Notes: generated from the sequence alone by a model not told the origin. Counted from the first letter of the stretch, positions 34,173 through 44,091 are shown. The stretch is DNA of 64,000 bases from Desulfovibrio sp. TomC (GCF_000801335.2 NZ_JSEH01000001.1:124001-188000), one strand, 5' to 3'. Program-made: numbers and translations.

Positions 34173-34877
34173 ATGGTTGACGACAGCAGTCTCGATGCCC
34201 CGGTCAAGGCCAAGCTTGACGACTCGGAACTCTCCGACGATCTGCCCAAAGCATTACAAAAGGTCGATCTCGATCTCGACGACGCCCCCTTTCTCGAAGA
34301 CGAACCTGAAGAAGCGCCCCCAGCGCCGGAAACGCATGCCGCAGGTGAAGATCTGGCTGCGATCGATGCGACTGCCAAGCCTTCCGACAAAAAGAAGTTC
34401 CTGATCCTGGGGCTGGCCGTGTTGCTGCTCCTTGGCGGGGGCGTTGCGGCCTATTTTCTCTTTTTCAAAAAGCCCGCAGCGCCACCGCCGGTTGTGGAAG
34501 CACCGCATGAAGAGCCGGCCCCGCCGCCGGTGATGCCGCCGCCGCCCCCGCCGGAGCCACCTGCGCCCAAGCCGGAAATCGTCTTGACCATGGACCCTTT
34601 TCTTATCGAACTGACCGACCCAAAGGGTCGTAGCCGTTTTCTGACCATCCGCTTCGCGGCAGCCACCACCGAGCACAGCGCCGAATTGGAATTTATGCGC
34701 AATCGTATTGTCGTGCGCGACGCCGTGTATTACTATCTCAAAAACAAAAGCCTGGAATTTCTGACGGACAAAGGCAATGCGGATATTCTGAAAAAGGACG
34801 TCCTCTCGGTTATAAACCAGTTCATCGGGAGCCAACCCTTGGATAACCTGATTATCGAGGATTACCTGGTGAAATAA
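34173..34877 (+). CDS. fliL: Flagellar basal-body protein FliL
   Basis: 234 residues. An acidic cytoplasmic N-terminus, one transmembrane helix (about 73-95), a Pro-rich periplasmic linker and the C-terminal FliL domain (FLIELTDPKGRSRFLTIRF; RNRIVVRDAVYYYL). FliL supports stator function. The cytoplasmic and Pro-rich parts are longer than in enteric FliL. Start ATG 34173 with GAGG upstream. Confidence 0.9.
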   Translation: MVDDSSLDAPVKAKLDDSELSDDLPKALQKVDLDLDDAPFLEDEPEEAPPAPETHAAGEDLAAIDATAKPSDKKKFLILGLAVLLLLGGGVAAYFLFFKKPAAPPPVVEAPHEEPAPPPVMPPPPPPEPPAPKPEIVLTMDPFLIELTDPKGRSRFLTIRFAAATTEHSAELEFMRNRIVVRDAVYYYLKNKSLEFLTDKGNADILKKDVLSVINQFIGSQPLDNLIIEDYLVK

Positions 34878-34878
34878 G

Positions 34879-35193
34879 ATGCCCATCGACCTGACTACCG
34901 TGTTCCAGGCCGTGCCCTACGTCCAGAACGTGGCCCACGCCGAGCTGGTCAACCCGCAGGCCCAGTTGATGGCTGCCCAAACCCTGGCCCAACAGGTTTT
35001 GGTTGAGCAGAACAAGCAGACCCAGCGCATCGAGCAGCAGGAAGCCCTGGATTCCGTGCACGATGAGGAAAAGAAGAACGCTTCCGGCCGACGCCGCTCC
35101 CGGCGCGGCAAGCAAGTCCAGGCCGACACGGAAGAAACGCAAGCCAGCAACTCCACGCCGTATGCCGGGCACATCATCAATATGAAGGTCTGA
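34879..35193 (+). CDS. Small hydrophilic protein after fliL (104 aa)
   Basis: 104 residues, starting one base after the fliL stop codon, so co-translated with it. The first half is Gln/Ala-rich and helical, and a basic patch follows (RRRSRRGKQ). No membrane segment, no recognised domain. The location suggests a flagellar-operon accessory protein. Confidence 0.7.
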   Translation: MPIDLTTVFQAVPYVQNVAHAELVNPQAQLMAAQTLAQQVLVEQNKQTQRIEQQEALDSVHDEEKKNASGRRRSRRGKQVQADTEETQASNSTPYAGHIINMKV

Positions 35194-35310
35194 TCCTGTA
35201 CGCGGCCAATGCCCTTCGCCTCCTGGCCGGCCGATTGGCCGGACGCCTTGATGGGCCTTTTTGCACCGTGCAAACGCCAACCACCAACACCCCGCATCGG
35301 ACTGCACTGC

Positions 35311-35727
35311 ATGAACGGTTATTCCACGCTTATCATCTTTCTGACCGTCAGCGAACTGGCTTTGTTGCTGCTTGTGGTCCTCTTTTTCTCGCGTCTGCGC
35401 CGCTCTGAAGAACTGCTCGGCAAGCTGCAAAAAAACCAGGATTCACTGCTGAAAAAAATCGACTTCAACGCCAAGCTCGAACAGGAGCTGGTAGGCAGCT
35501 TCCAACGCCGCCAAACCGAACTGGCCATCCTGGATCAAAAGCTTGAGGAGCGCAGCACCCAATTGGAAAAACTCGTGCGCAAGGCCGAGGAAATCAGCCG
35601 CTCGCCCGATTTTCTGCGTCAGATCATCGTAAACGGCACACGCCGGGGCCAATCACCCCAGGCCCTGGCCAAGGCCACCGGGCTGTCGCTGGATGAGGTG
35701 CAGTTGATTTTGGCGCAAAAAGGGTAG
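35311..35727 (+). CDS. DUF2802-like membrane-anchored coiled-coil protein
   Basis: 138 residues: an N-terminal transmembrane helix (about 6-26), a coiled coil, and a C-terminal SPQALAKATGLSLDEVQLIL element, the helical repeat typical of DUF2802 proteins found in flagellar clusters. The start ATG at 35311 gives the membrane anchor at the N-terminus. It ends the motility run before the RNA gene. Confidence 0.72.
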   Translation: MNGYSTLIIFLTVSELALLLLVVLFFSRLRRSEELLGKLQKNQDSLLKKIDFNAKLEQELVGSFQRRQTELAILDQKLEERSTQLEKLVRKAEEISRSPDFLRQIIVNGTRRGQSPQALAKATGLSLDEVQLILAQKG

Positions 35728-35756
35728 GAATGCGGACCGTAGGGCTGCATCCGGGC

Positions 35757-35934
35757 ACATAATCTTGAGCCCCGGTGTGGGTTCGATGACAGTGGGCAAG
35801 TCCCGTTGGACATCTGAGGCGCAATCCTCTAGTGAAAGGACATCTGCCTTGGCCGCAGGCTGCCGCAGGTTGCAGCCTGTCGTGGTCGCCAAGAGATTCC
35901 GCCGGGTCAGGTAACATTCACCTGACTTTTTTTT
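35757..35934 (+). ncRNA. ssrS: Probable 6S RNA (ssrS) with its terminator
   Basis: The 3' part GGTTGCAGCCTGTCGTGG, followed by CAAGAGATTCC, closely parallels the E. coli 6S 3' end (GGTTACAGCCTGCGGCGG...GAGATTCC), and a 5' AATCTTG can pair with it. A perfect terminator (GTCAGGT/ACCTGAC plus T8, 35906-35934) follows directly. No protein-coding frame is convincing here. 6S RNA binds the vegetative RNA polymerase holoenzyme. The 5' end is approximate; this should be treated as a candidate. Confidence 0.6.
35906..35934 (+). terminator. Rho-independent terminator of the 6S-like RNA
   Basis: Seven-base stem GTCAGGT/ACCTGAC, loop AACATTC, followed by TTTTTTTT. Confidence 0.9.
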
Positions 35935-36144
35935 GTCTAAAAACCGGGTTGGACACCAGTTTTTCCTGCTTACTGTAGGAACGAGAGTATGGTGGGGCAT
36001 CCCGGAAAAATGGGGCGGGACAACAACAGGCAACCGAACATGGGTGTCCTGCAACGTATTGTTCAGGCAAAGATCCAGAAAGAAATGGTACGCTGCCTAT
36101 TACAAAAATAATCCTCTCTTTTAGGCCTCGTGGAGAAGCATTCA

Positions 36145-38094
36145 ATGAAAAGCGGATTTTTGAGCGCTGTTGCCGTGTTGCTCTGTTTGTCTTTCTCCAC
36201 GGCATCGGCCCAGCAAGCAATTTCCACGCCTCTCCTGACAACAGCTGAAAACTTCAGAGACGTTGCCGGCATCTCCGCGAGTTACGGAGGAACCGGTTTC
36301 GCCAACCCGACGAGCAACTTCGGCGTGATGCGGACCGGCGTCTTTTATCGGTCCAACGTGCTCAGTCTGAGCAACGCGGATTGGACCACACTTTCGTCCC
36401 TTCGCATCGGCCGGGACATCGATTTGCGCACGCCCGACGAGATCAGCGCTGCGCCCGACATCGTGCCGGCCGGAGCCCTGTATACCAATATCAATGTCAT
36501 TGGCACCTCCAATCTCCCTACCCCCACCCTCACTGCCGGGACCATGGATGCGCTGCTCAGCTATGGGCAAAATAGCTACCGGACGTTTGTGACCGATCCG
36601 GTCGAGCGGGAAGGCTTTCGCACGGTCCTACTGACCCTGGCCCATGACTCCGGTCCTGATCTGTTCCACTGTTCCATGGGCAAGGACCGCACCGGCTGGA
36701 CGGCGGCCCTCCTGGAAAGCATCGCCGGCGTCTCGTCGACAACCATCATGAACGACTATCTGGCCTCGAACGCCTACCTCGCCCCAACCATTGACGCCCA
36801 GACAGCGGCCGTGGTCGCGGCGGCCCCGGGCCTGAGCATAACAAGCCTGAATGCGCTGTTTGGCGTGGACTCCAGTTATCTCCAGGCCGCTCTCGATCAG
36901 GCCACCACTTCCTACGGCTCCATGTATGGCTATCTGATGCAGGGACTTGGGCTCAGTCTGGAAGACATCTATGTGCTGCGGGGAAAGATGGTCAGCTATA
37001 CCGTGCTCCCCGGCCAGGCTGCCTTTGGCGGCAATGACGCTTCCGGAGCCGCCTTTCTCAATGCCTTGCAGAATTCTTCCTTGTCCGGACACTACACCGC
37101 TTATAATTACTATCTGCAGTCGTCCGTGGACGAAGGCACCCTTGGCGGTGTCCAGCGACAGATCGGCGGCCAGGTGCATGCTGATGCGGCTGCTTCTCTG
37201 TTGCGGCAGCCCCGCTGGATTGATGCCGCGAGTGCGCCCTATGCCGACAGCCGGGATCTCGAGGCCGGGCAAACCCGGGTCTGGCTGGCCGGCCTTGGAG
37301 GCGGCTTCTGGTCCCAGGGACGCTCAGGCATTTCCCACAGCACCGAGCACAGCGCCGGCTCGCTCATCGGCGTCACCAAGAGACTCAGTGATCGGGCCGG
37401 CGCCCACCTTGGCCTCGGCTACACCGGGAGCACCGTGGAAAGCGCCGGGGCCACGGCCACGGTCAACACGGTCATGGCCACTCTTGGCGGACGATACGGA
37501 TTTTCCACCCTTGATGCCGGTCCGTATGTGCTGGCGCGGGCCGACGGCGGCTGGGTCGACTACCAGAGCAGCCGCCCCCTGGGCGGCAACCTGGGGACCG
37601 CCACCGGCCGGGCCAATGGGTCGGTCTTCAGCGGCTTGGCCGGTTTCGGCGACGTCCTCCGCTTTGATCCAGTCACACTCACGCCGCAAATTGGGTTTCG
37701 CGTCACGAATGCAAACCTCGGCGGATTTACGGAAAGCGGCAGCGAAGTGGCTCTTGATGTGCATGGCCAGAGCAACACCGCGACCAGCCTCCTGGCCGAC
37801 CTAAATCTGAGCCTGGACCAGCGCCAGATGGGAACCTGGACCGTGGCGCCGGCCCTCACGCTTGGGTATGAGCGGGTGCTCGGCAATCCCCAGGTCGAAA
37901 GCACGGCCACGCGCTACGGGACCGCCGTGAGCCAGAAGTCGGCCTACGACAGCCAGGACCTCATAAAAGCCGGCCTGGGCGTGACGGCCCGCCATGACGC
38001 GTTTATCGTTGAGGCCCGGGCCAATGCCATAGCCGGCAATGGCCCGGGATGCACGGGCGTAAGCGGCCAACTTTCCGTGGGCTACCGTTTCTAG
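36145..38094 (+). CDS. Autotransporter with a tyrosine phosphatase passenger
   Basis: 649 residues. A signal peptide (about 1-23, cleaved near SAQQ) is followed by a Y_phosphatase3-type domain: ENFRDVAGISASYGG, VFYRSNVLSL, GRDIDLRTPDE and the P-loop HCSMGKDRTGW with catalytic Cys176 (CX5R intact). From about residue 350 to the end is an aromatic-rich, Gly-rich beta-barrel ending in GYRF, as in type V autotransporters. The phosphatase is thus predicted to be displayed outside the outer membrane, probably acting on protein or lipid phosphates. It is monocistronic, 40 bases from convergent lolA. Confidence 0.85.
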   Translation: MKSGFLSAVAVLLCLSFSTASAQQAISTPLLTTAENFRDVAGISASYGGTGFANPTSNFGVMRTGVFYRSNVLSLSNADWTTLSSLRIGRDIDLRTPDEISAAPDIVPAGALYTNINVIGTSNLPTPTLTAGTMDALLSYGQNSYRTFVTDPVEREGFRTVLLTLAHDSGPDLFHCSMGKDRTGWTAALLESIAGVSSTTIMNDYLASNAYLAPTIDAQTAAVVAAAPGLSITSLNALFGVDSSYLQAALDQATTSYGSMYGYLMQGLGLSLEDIYVLRGKMVSYTVLPGQAAFGGNDASGAAFLNALQNSSLSGHYTAYNYYLQSSVDEGTLGGVQRQIGGQVHADAAASLLRQPRWIDAASAPYADSRDLEAGQTRVWLAGLGGGFWSQGRSGISHSTEHSAGSLIGVTKRLSDRAGAHLGLGYTGSTVESAGATATVNTVMATLGGRYGFSTLDAGPYVLARADGGWVDYQSSRPLGGNLGTATGRANGSVFSGLAGFGDVLRFDPVTLTPQIGFRVTNANLGGFTESGSEVALDVHGQSNTATSLLADLNLSLDQRQMGTWTVAPALTLGYERVLGNPQVESTATRYGTAVSQKSAYDSQDLIKAGLGVTARHDAFIVEARANAIAGNGPGCTGVSGQLSVGYRF

Positions 38095-38134
38095 AAAGGG
38101 AATTCCCCAACGAACGGCCAAGCCGCGTTCCAGG

Positions 38135-38815
38135 CTACTGCTTGAGCTCACGCCCCTTGATCGGGGCGTTGTCGTGGACTTTGGCGTCCTTGGGCGGGGT
38201 GAAGACGAAGAGGTTGTCGGCCAGTTTGGGGTTGGCAACCAAGCCTTTGAGGGTCAGGTCATTGGTGTTGGCGTAGAAATCCTGGATGTAGATGCGGGCG
38301 ATCATGTCCGTGGACAAATCGATCCAGACCTTGGCCATGACCAGCCCCGGCTCGGGTTCGCGCGGGGCAAGTTGGAGCACGGCCTGTCCCGGTCCGGCCT
38401 CGTCGGCCTTGCCGGCCACGACCACAAAATCTTCCGTCAGGTTGGCCTTGCCGGTCAAAAACCGCAGCATTGTCTTGGAATTGATGATCTCATCCACCGA
38501 ATAGCGATAAGCTTCCTTGTCTTCCTCGAAATAGTCCCACACGGCGTCTTTGCCGACGATGAGCAGTTCCTTTTCCGGCTTGACCGTTTCCCAACGCACC
38601 AGCATCGGTTTTTTGAAAACAAACGAGCCGGAGCGCTGCTCGACATCGCCGCTGGCGGCATTTTTTATGGCCTGGGAAAATTCGGCGGAAAAGGCGGCAA
38701 TCGACGCATACTTTTTCTGGATGCGTCCGGCCAACTCGGCCGGATCAGCGGCCAAGGCCGGAACGGCCAGGGCCAGGGTGAAGAGGGCAATCAAGGCTAC
38801 AAGACGGTATTTCAT
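38135..38815 (-). CDS. lolA: Outer-membrane lipoprotein carrier protein LolA
   Basis: 226 residues with a Sec signal peptide (first about 22, ending ALA) and the LolA pattern AAFSAEFSQ, GSFVFKKPMLVRWE, VWDYFEEDKEAYRYS and a C-terminal barrel. LolA carries lipoproteins across the periplasm. The ATG at 38815 gives the right signal peptide. It is the last gene of aroQ-efp-ftsK-lolA. Confidence 0.9.
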   Translation of the reverse strand: MKYRLVALIALFTLALAVPALAADPAELAGRIQKKYASIAAFSAEFSQAIKNAASGDVEQRSGSFVFKKPMLVRWETVKPEKELLIVGKDAVWDYFEEDKEAYRYSVDEIINSKTMLRFLTGKANLTEDFVVVAGKADEAGPGQAVLQLAPREPEPGLVMAKVWIDLSTDMIARIYIQDFYANTNDLTLKGLVANPKLADNLFVFTPPKDAKVHDNAPIKGRELKQ

Positions 38816-38904
38816 GGAATTTCTCGCTTTGCGGCAGGCATTCCCGCCGCGAAAGGGCAATTCGGAGGCAGCGTCCGGCTGCTTGGCCGGACCAAGCCCC
38901 CGGC

Positions 38905-41298
38905 TCATTCTTTGTTTCGGATGACTGAACGCGGCTTGCTGCCTTCCTGGGGACCAAGCAGGCCGTCGCGTTCCATCTGTTCGATGAACCGGGCCGCCCG
39001 GTTAAAGCCGATGCGGAAACGGCGCTGGATCAGGGAAATTGAGGCTTTACCCTGCTCCATGACAAAATCCACGGCCTGCGGATAGATGGCGTCAGAGGCG
39101 GTGTCGTCCCCGCCCTCGCCGCCCAGGTCGCCGGAACCGCCCTCGCCGCCCTTTTGCCATTCGCTGAAGTCGAGCTTGTAGCTTGGCGCGGCCCGGCTCT
39201 TCCAGAATTCCACCACCGCAGCGGTTTCCTCGTCCGAGACAAAGGCCCCGTGCATGCGCACGGTCTTGCCGCCGCTTGGCTTGTAGAGCATATCGCCCCG
39301 CCCGAGCAGATATTCCGCGCCGACTGCGTCGAGAATGGTGCGCGAATCGTGCTTGCTCGTCACCTGGAAGGAGATGCGGGTGGGGAAGTTGGCCTTAATA
39401 AGGCCCGTGACCACGTCGACGCTTGGCCGCTGGGTGGCCAGGATCAGATGGATGCCGCCGGCCCGGGCCAGCTGGGCCAGCCGCACGATGCTCACTTCCA
39501 CTTCCTTGGCCGCCGTCATCATGAGATCGGCCAATTCGTCAATGACAATGACCAGATAGGGCAAAGGCTCCAGTTCGGCCAGCTCGGGGTCGCGGTTGTC
39601 GCCGAGCTTTTCCAGCTTCTCGTTGTAGCCGGCGATGTTGCGCACGCCTAAAAGAGCCATGGCTTCGTAGCGGCGATCCATCTCGGCCACAGCCCAATCC
39701 AGGGCGGATTTGGCCATGGCGGTCTCGGTTACCACCGGATGCACCAGATGGGGCAGGTCGTTGTAGACCGAAAGCTCGATGCGCTTGGGATCGACGAGCA
39801 GAAGCTTCACCTGATCCGGCGTGGCCTTGTAGAGAATCGAGAGCAGGATGCCGTTGATGCACACGCTCTTGCCGCTGCCGGTGGCGCCGGCCACGAGCAG
39901 GTGGGGCATACGGGCCAGATCGGCCACGTGGGGCCGGCCCTGGATGTCCTTGCCGATGGCCAGGGTCAGGTGGGAGGAGGAAGAGCGAAAGACCTCGGCG
40001 TCGAGGATCTCGCGGAAATAGACGGTCTGACGCTTGGCGTTGGGGATTTCGACGCCGACCGTATCCTTGCCCGGGATGGGGTCGATACGAACAGCCAGCG
40101 CCTTCATGGACAGGGCCAGATCCACGGACAGGCCGACGATGCGGCTGATCTTCACGCCCGGCGCGGGCTTAACCTCGAACATGGTGACCACCGGCCCAGG
40201 CACCACCCGCATGACCTCGCCCTGGATGCCGAAGTCATTTAAGCAGGTGATAAGGCTCTCGGCCTGGCCGCGGCATATTTCCGGATCGGCCGGAAGAAGC
40301 TCCGCCGGCGGCGGCACGGAGAGCAGATCAAGCGGCGGCAGGGTCATGTCGCCGGCAGCAGCAGCGGCCCGGCCGGCTTTGATGGCCTGTTTGGCGGTCA
40401 TGACAGGCTTGGGCGTCGGTCCGGGGACGAGGACCGGCTCGTCGCTCTCCTTGCCCGGGGCAGCCGGCACGGACGTCGTCTTTTGGGGACCGTTCACCTG
40501 CTCCACCACGGCGTCAAGGAAGCGATCCACCGCTTCCGACGGCCCGGCGTCGGCCTCGACTGCGGCCGGAGGGGCCTTGGTCGCTGCCGGGTCTTTGGGG
40601 ACGCGCGGAGCGCGGGCCGGCTTGGGAGTGGCCTCAACGCTGTTCTCTCCCTTCTCCCGGGCCGCAGCCCGGTTCTCGCGCCACGTGCCGACGGCGTCGC
40701 CCGCGCGCCAGAATTGTTCGTTTATAATCCCGGCCAGCGGCCGCCAGAAATTGTCCAGCGTCAGACCGAAGGTGAGCTGGAGAGCGGCGATAAAGCCGAA
40801 AAGAAGCAGGGAGGCCGCCCCGAAAATGCTCAGGTAACGGTTGAGAAAGGCAAACAGAAAATGTCCGGTCTGGCCGCCGCCGACCACCTGGCCGATGTTG
40901 ATCAGTTCACCCCACGGAGACCCGAGGAAGACGAGCAGCACCACTGCAAACAGGGCCAGCCCGGCCGTGCGTCGCCCCGGCAAGGCCAGCCGCGGAGCCA
41001 GAAAGTGCAAGCCGCGCCAAGCGATGATTCCTGGTACGAGATAGCCCCAGACACCCAGAAATTCCGCTAAAAAACCGCCCCAATAGGCCCCGACAGGTCC
41101 GCCCTTATTAGCCACTGCCTGCTTGATCGGGACAACATGATTGAAGCCTGGATCGGCCGCGCTGTAGGTGTACAGGGCAACGCAGGTATAGGCCGCCAGG
41201 AACAGCGCCCCCAGCCCGACCAGTTCCCTGGTCAGGCGGAAGCTGCCGTCCCCGACGTTTGGACCATTCCCGGCCGGTTTGGAACTATTCCCGGCCAA
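38905..41298 (-). CDS. ftsK: DNA translocase FtsK
   Basis: About 797 residues. Four N-terminal transmembrane segments, a Pro/Ala-rich linker, the motor domain ([40 protein letters not shown]) and the C-terminal gamma winged-helix domain ([29 protein letters not shown]). It pumps DNA at the septum and activates dif recombination. There is no good ATG; a TTG at 41298 inside the end of efp is the best start, giving a 14-base overlap. The start is uncertain. Confidence 0.93.
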   Translation of the reverse strand: MAGNSSKPAGNGPNVGDGSFRLTRELVGLGALFLAAYTCVALYTYSAADPGFNHVVPIKQAVANKGGPVGAYWGGFLAEFLGVWGYLVPGIIAWRGLHFLAPRLALPGRRTAGLALFAVVLLVFLGSPWGELINIGQVVGGGQTGHFLFAFLNRYLSIFGAASLLLFGFIAALQLTFGLTLDNFWRPLAGIINEQFWRAGDAVGTWRENRAAAREKGENSVEATPKPARAPRVPKDPAATKAPPAAVEADAGPSEAVDRFLDAVVEQVNGPQKTTSVPAAPGKESDEPVLVPGPTPKPVMTAKQAIKAGRAAAAAGDMTLPPLDLLSVPPPAELLPADPEICRGQAESLITCLNDFGIQGEVMRVVPGPVVTMFEVKPAPGVKISRIVGLSVDLALSMKALAVRIDPIPGKDTVGVEIPNAKRQTVYFREILDAEVFRSSSSHLTLAIGKDIQGRPHVADLARMPHLLVAGATGSGKSVCINGILLSILYKATPDQVKLLLVDPKRIELSVYNDLPHLVHPVVTETAMAKSALDWAVAEMDRRYEAMALLGVRNIAGYNEKLEKLGDNRDPELAELEPLPYLVIVIDELADLMMTAAKEVEVSIVRLAQLARAGGIHLILATQRPSVDVVTGLIKANFPTRISFQVTSKHDSRTILDAVGAEYLLGRGDMLYKPSGGKTVRMHGAFVSDEETAAVVEFWKSRAAPSYKLDFSEWQKGGEGGSGDLGGEGGDDTASDAIYPQAVDFVMEQGKASISLIQRRFRIGFNRAARFIEQMERDGLLGPQEGSKPRSVIRNKE

Positions 41299-41842
41299 TG
41301 TAGTCGCCCGAGCGGGTATCGACTTTGATCTTGTCGCCGATATTGACAAACAGCGGCACGTTAACGGTGATGCCGGATTCGAGCACGGCCTGCTTGCTGG
41401 CGCCGCTGACCGTGTCGCCCTTGACCCCGGGTTCGGTCTCGGTGACTTCGAGCACCACCGAGGCCGGCAGGTCGATATCCAGGGGCTGCCCCTTGTAGAG
41501 CAGCATTTTAAGCTCCATGCCGTCCTTGAGATAGCCGCCCTTCTCGCCGATCTGGGCCACGCCGGCGTGCATCTGCTCGTAGCTCTCCATGTCCATGAAG
41601 ACGAAATCCTCGCTCTCGCGATAGAGATACTGCATCTCTTTGGATTCGAGGTCGGGCTTGACCATCTTTTCGCCCGAGCGGAAGGTGTTCTCCACCACCC
41701 GGCCATTGATCATGTTTTTGAGCTTGGTCCGAATGAACGCGCCGCCCTTGCCGGGCTTGACGTGGAGAAAGTCCACGATCTCATAAGGCACACCATCCAT
41801 TTCGATCTTGAGGCCGCGACGGAAATCAGTCGTGGAAAGCAT
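41285..41842 (-). CDS. efp: Elongation factor P
   Basis: 185 residues with the EF-P loop [16 protein letters not shown], whose Lys is the site of post-translational modification in many bacteria, and the three barrel domains ending in [12 protein letters not shown]. It rescues ribosomes stalled at polyproline. It lies 9 bases after aroQ; no modifying enzyme (EpmA/B) is adjacent. Confidence 0.96.
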   Translation of the reverse strand: MLSTTDFRRGLKIEMDGVPYEIVDFLHVKPGKGGAFIRTKLKNMINGRVVENTFRSGEKMVKPDLESKEMQYLYRESEDFVFMDMESYEQMHAGVAQIGEKGGYLKDGMELKMLLYKGQPLDIDLPASVVLEVTETEPGVKGDTVSGASKQAVLESGITVNVPLFVNIGDKIKVDTRSGDYIGRE

Positions 41843-41851
41843 TGTATCTCC

Positions 41852-42325
41852 TTAGATGTAATTGGGATTTTCAGTAATTTGCTGCCACAGGGCCAGGACG
41901 GCCAGGGCGTAGCTGGTCACGCCAAAACCGGCAATGCAGCCGATACAGTTCTTGCCGATCAGACTTTTGTGGCGCAACGGTTCGTCGGTGCGGGCAAAAA
42001 TATTGGAGATATGCACCTCGACGCAGGGAATGCCGATCCAGGCCAGACAATCGGCCAGGGCCAGACTGGTGTGGGTGTAGGCCCCGGCATTGAGTACAAT
42101 GCCGTCCAGACCGTCTTTCCAGGCCTGTTCCAGCCGGTCGATGCACTGTCCCTCGCTGTTGGCCTGATGAAACTCGAGTTCCAGACGCTCGGCCCTGGGA
42201 CCGAGCAAGTCCTGCACCATTTCGGGCAGGTCTTCAATAGTGCGGCTGCCATATATTTCAGGCTGGCGCACCCCGATGAAACCGAGGTTTGGACCGTTTA
42301 AAACGAGCATCCTGACCTTGCGCAT
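41852..42325 (-). CDS. aroQ: Type II 3-dehydroquinate dehydratase AroQ
   Basis: 157 residues: LNGPNLGFIGVRQPEIYG (the lid region, slightly variant), FHQANSEGQCID, LNAGAYTHTSLAL and EVHISNIFAR. It dehydrates 3-dehydroquinate in the shikimate pathway. The ATG at 42325 is set by GGAAG upstream and the family N-terminus; the frame is open further upstream without homology. It heads the aroQ-efp-ftsK-lolA unit. Confidence 0.95.
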   Translation of the reverse strand: MRKVRMLVLNGPNLGFIGVRQPEIYGSRTIEDLPEMVQDLLGPRAERLELEFHQANSEGQCIDRLEQAWKDGLDGIVLNAGAYTHTSLALADCLAWIGIPCVEVHISNIFARTDEPLRHKSLIGKNCIGCIAGFGVTSYALAVLALWQQITENPNYI

Positions 42326-42396
42326 GGGGTCTTCCTTTTCCTTTGCCGTCACGACACGGCCTTGACGGATAGCTTCCCGCCGGTCACAACCCCGGC

Positions 42397-43023
42397 ATGG
42401 ACGACCAAGCACAAAAACAGACGGACCTCGGACTGACCTTGCTGAATACGGCCTATCTGGCCAACCAGCTGCCAACCCTCGACGCGCCCCAGATTGCCTT
42501 GGCCGGGCGTTCAAACGTCGGCAAATCGACCCTGGTCAATTGTCTGGCCGGCCGCAAGGCCTTGGCCAAGACCAGCGCCACCCCGGGCAAAACCAGAAGT
42601 CTCAATTTCTATATGGCCGAAAGGCACGGCTTTTGCCTGGTGGATCTGCCCGGCTACGGCTATGCCCGCTGCTCCAAGGAGGAGCGCGACAAATGGGCCA
42701 AACTCATCGAATCCTACATTAAAACAACGCAGAGCCTGCTGGCCGTGACAGCCCTTATCGATTGCCGGCTGACTCCCCAGCGCCTGGATATGGAACTGGT
42801 GGACTGGCTGCGTTCCCGGCGCATCCCGGTGCTCGTCGTCCTGACCAAGGCCGAGAAAGTGGCCCAGCGCGACCGGGAAGCCCGGAAAAAAGAGTGGCGG
42901 GAGCTTGCGCAACCCGCCTTCCCGCCCATTGTGTTTTCCGGCAAGACCGGACTTGGCCGGGAGGCGCTGTGCCGGGTCCTGATCGAAACCGCGCTTAGCT
43001 CCGAGGCTCCTCGCGCTCTTTGA
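42397..43023 (+). CDS. engB: Ribosome biogenesis GTPase EngB/YsxC
   Basis: 208 residues with G1 AGRSNVGKST, switch TSATPGKTRSLNF, G3 DLPGYG and G4 LTKAEK, the EngB set. It assists late large-subunit assembly. It is divergent from aroQ with a 71-base gap, and its 3' end overlaps a small gene on the other strand by 29 bases. Confidence 0.95.
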   Translation: MDDQAQKQTDLGLTLLNTAYLANQLPTLDAPQIALAGRSNVGKSTLVNCLAGRKALAKTSATPGKTRSLNFYMAERHGFCLVDLPGYGYARCSKEERDKWAKLIESYIKTTQSLLAVTALIDCRLTPQRLDMELVDWLRSRRIPVLVVLTKAEKVAQRDREARKKEWRELAQPAFPPIVFSGKTGLGREALCRVLIETALSSEAPRAL

Positions 43024-43183
43024 AAAAACCGGCGAGAAACTCGGTATCCCGGGGGCTTAAATTGAACTGCATGGCAGCCTTGTCGATAAGTTCAGGGAAC
43101 GGCTTGCCCGTCAGGCCCCGCTGCTCGTCGATCCATTTGACGGCCCGTCTGGTCAGTTCGCCTTGCGGCATGATCGTGGCCAT
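42995..43183 (-). CDS. Small hypothetical protein (62 aa)
   Basis: 62 residues, with a perfect AAGGAGGC ribosome site before the ATG at 43183, which argues strongly for a real gene. It is helical and charged, with LTRRAVKWIDEQRG and LSPRDTEFLAGFF; no named family. It overlaps the engB 3' end tail to tail. Confidence 0.7.
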   Translation of the reverse strand: MATIMPQGELTRRAVKWIDEQRGLTGKPFPELIDKAAMQFNLSPRDTEFLAGFFKEREEPRS

Positions 43184-43293
43184 GAAGCCTCCTTGCTCGG
43201 CTTCAAGGCATACACGAGGCCGGGCCGGGTTGCAACTTGCCCGGCCATTGGGTAGACCCGCCTCGAAATTCCGCCGCAGGAGACCGCTTCCCC

Positions 43294-44091
43294 ATGACTG
43301 AATCCCTTGCCGCCGTTGTCCTTGGCCTCGTGGAAGGCGTGACCGAATTCCTTCCCGTTTCTTCCACAGGTCACCTAATTCTTGTTGGGCATCTTATCGG
43401 TTTTACAGGTGAAAAAGCCGACAGTTTCGACATCATCATCCAACTCGGGGCCATCCTGGCCGTGGTGTGCCTGTATTGGCGACGTTTCTGGTGGCTGGTC
43501 TCGCCCAAGCCCCTGCATGCCTTTTCCGGGCTGCGCGGCCTCTGGATGTTGTTTCTGACCTCGCTTCCGGCCGGCATCGTCGGCCTGCTCGCCCGAAAGA
43601 CCATCAAGACCCATTTGTTTGGCCCGACCACCGTGGCCCTGGCCCTGGCCGTCGGAGCGCTCATGATTTTCTGGGTCGAACGGCGCAAAAAGCGCGACCG
43701 CTTCTATTCCCTCGATGAAATGACGCCCCGGTTGGCCCTTGGCATCGGCTGTTTCCAGTGTCTGTCGCTGTGGCCCGGTTTTTCGCGTTCGGCCGCCACC
43801 ATCATGGGCGGCATGCTCCTTGGGGCCAAGCGGGGGCTGGCTGCGGAATATTCGTTTATTGCCGCTGTCCCGCTCATGTTTGCGGCCACGCTCTACGATT
43901 TCTACAAGAGTGCCGATCTGTTTTCGGCCGATGACCTGGGCATTTTGGCCATCGGTTTTGTCGTGTCCTTTGTGGCGGCCCTGGCGGCGGTGAAAGGCTT
44001 TATCGTGCTGGTCAAACGGGTGTCGTTGCGGCCCTTTGCCTGGTACCGGCTGGCCCTGGCCGCAGCGGTGTTTTTTTTATGGCCGAAATAG
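43294..44091 (+). CDS. uppP: Undecaprenyl-diphosphatase UppP
   Basis: 265 residues, about seven transmembrane segments, with EGVTEFLPVSSTGHLIL and PGFSRSAATIMGGML, the two BacA/UppP catalytic motifs. It recycles the undecaprenyl carrier lipid for cell wall synthesis. The ATG at 43294 follows AGGAG; an upstream in-frame ATG at 43237 adds a non-homologous stretch. Confidence 0.95.
   Translation: MTESLAAVVLGLVEGVTEFLPVSSTGHLILVGHLIGFTGEKADSFDIIIQLGAILAVVCLYWRRFWWLVSPKPLHAFSGLRGLWMLFLTSLPAGIVGLLARKTIKTHLFGPTTVALALAVGALMIFWVERRKKRDRFYSLDEMTPRLALGIGCFQCLSLWPGFSRSAATIMGGMLLGAKRGLAAEYSFIAAVPLMFAATLYDFYKSADLFSADDLGILAIGFVVSFVAALAAVKGFIVLVKRVSLRPFAWYRLALAAAVFFLWPK

Noticed and set aside
35757-35934. 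Riboswitch for the autotransporter gene
   Set aside because: The element ends in its own strong terminator about 210 bases before the gene and matches 6S RNA better than a known riboswitch.
41299-41706. Longer FtsK N-terminus
   Set aside because: The open frame is antisense-free but overlaps efp in a different frame and has no FtsK similarity.
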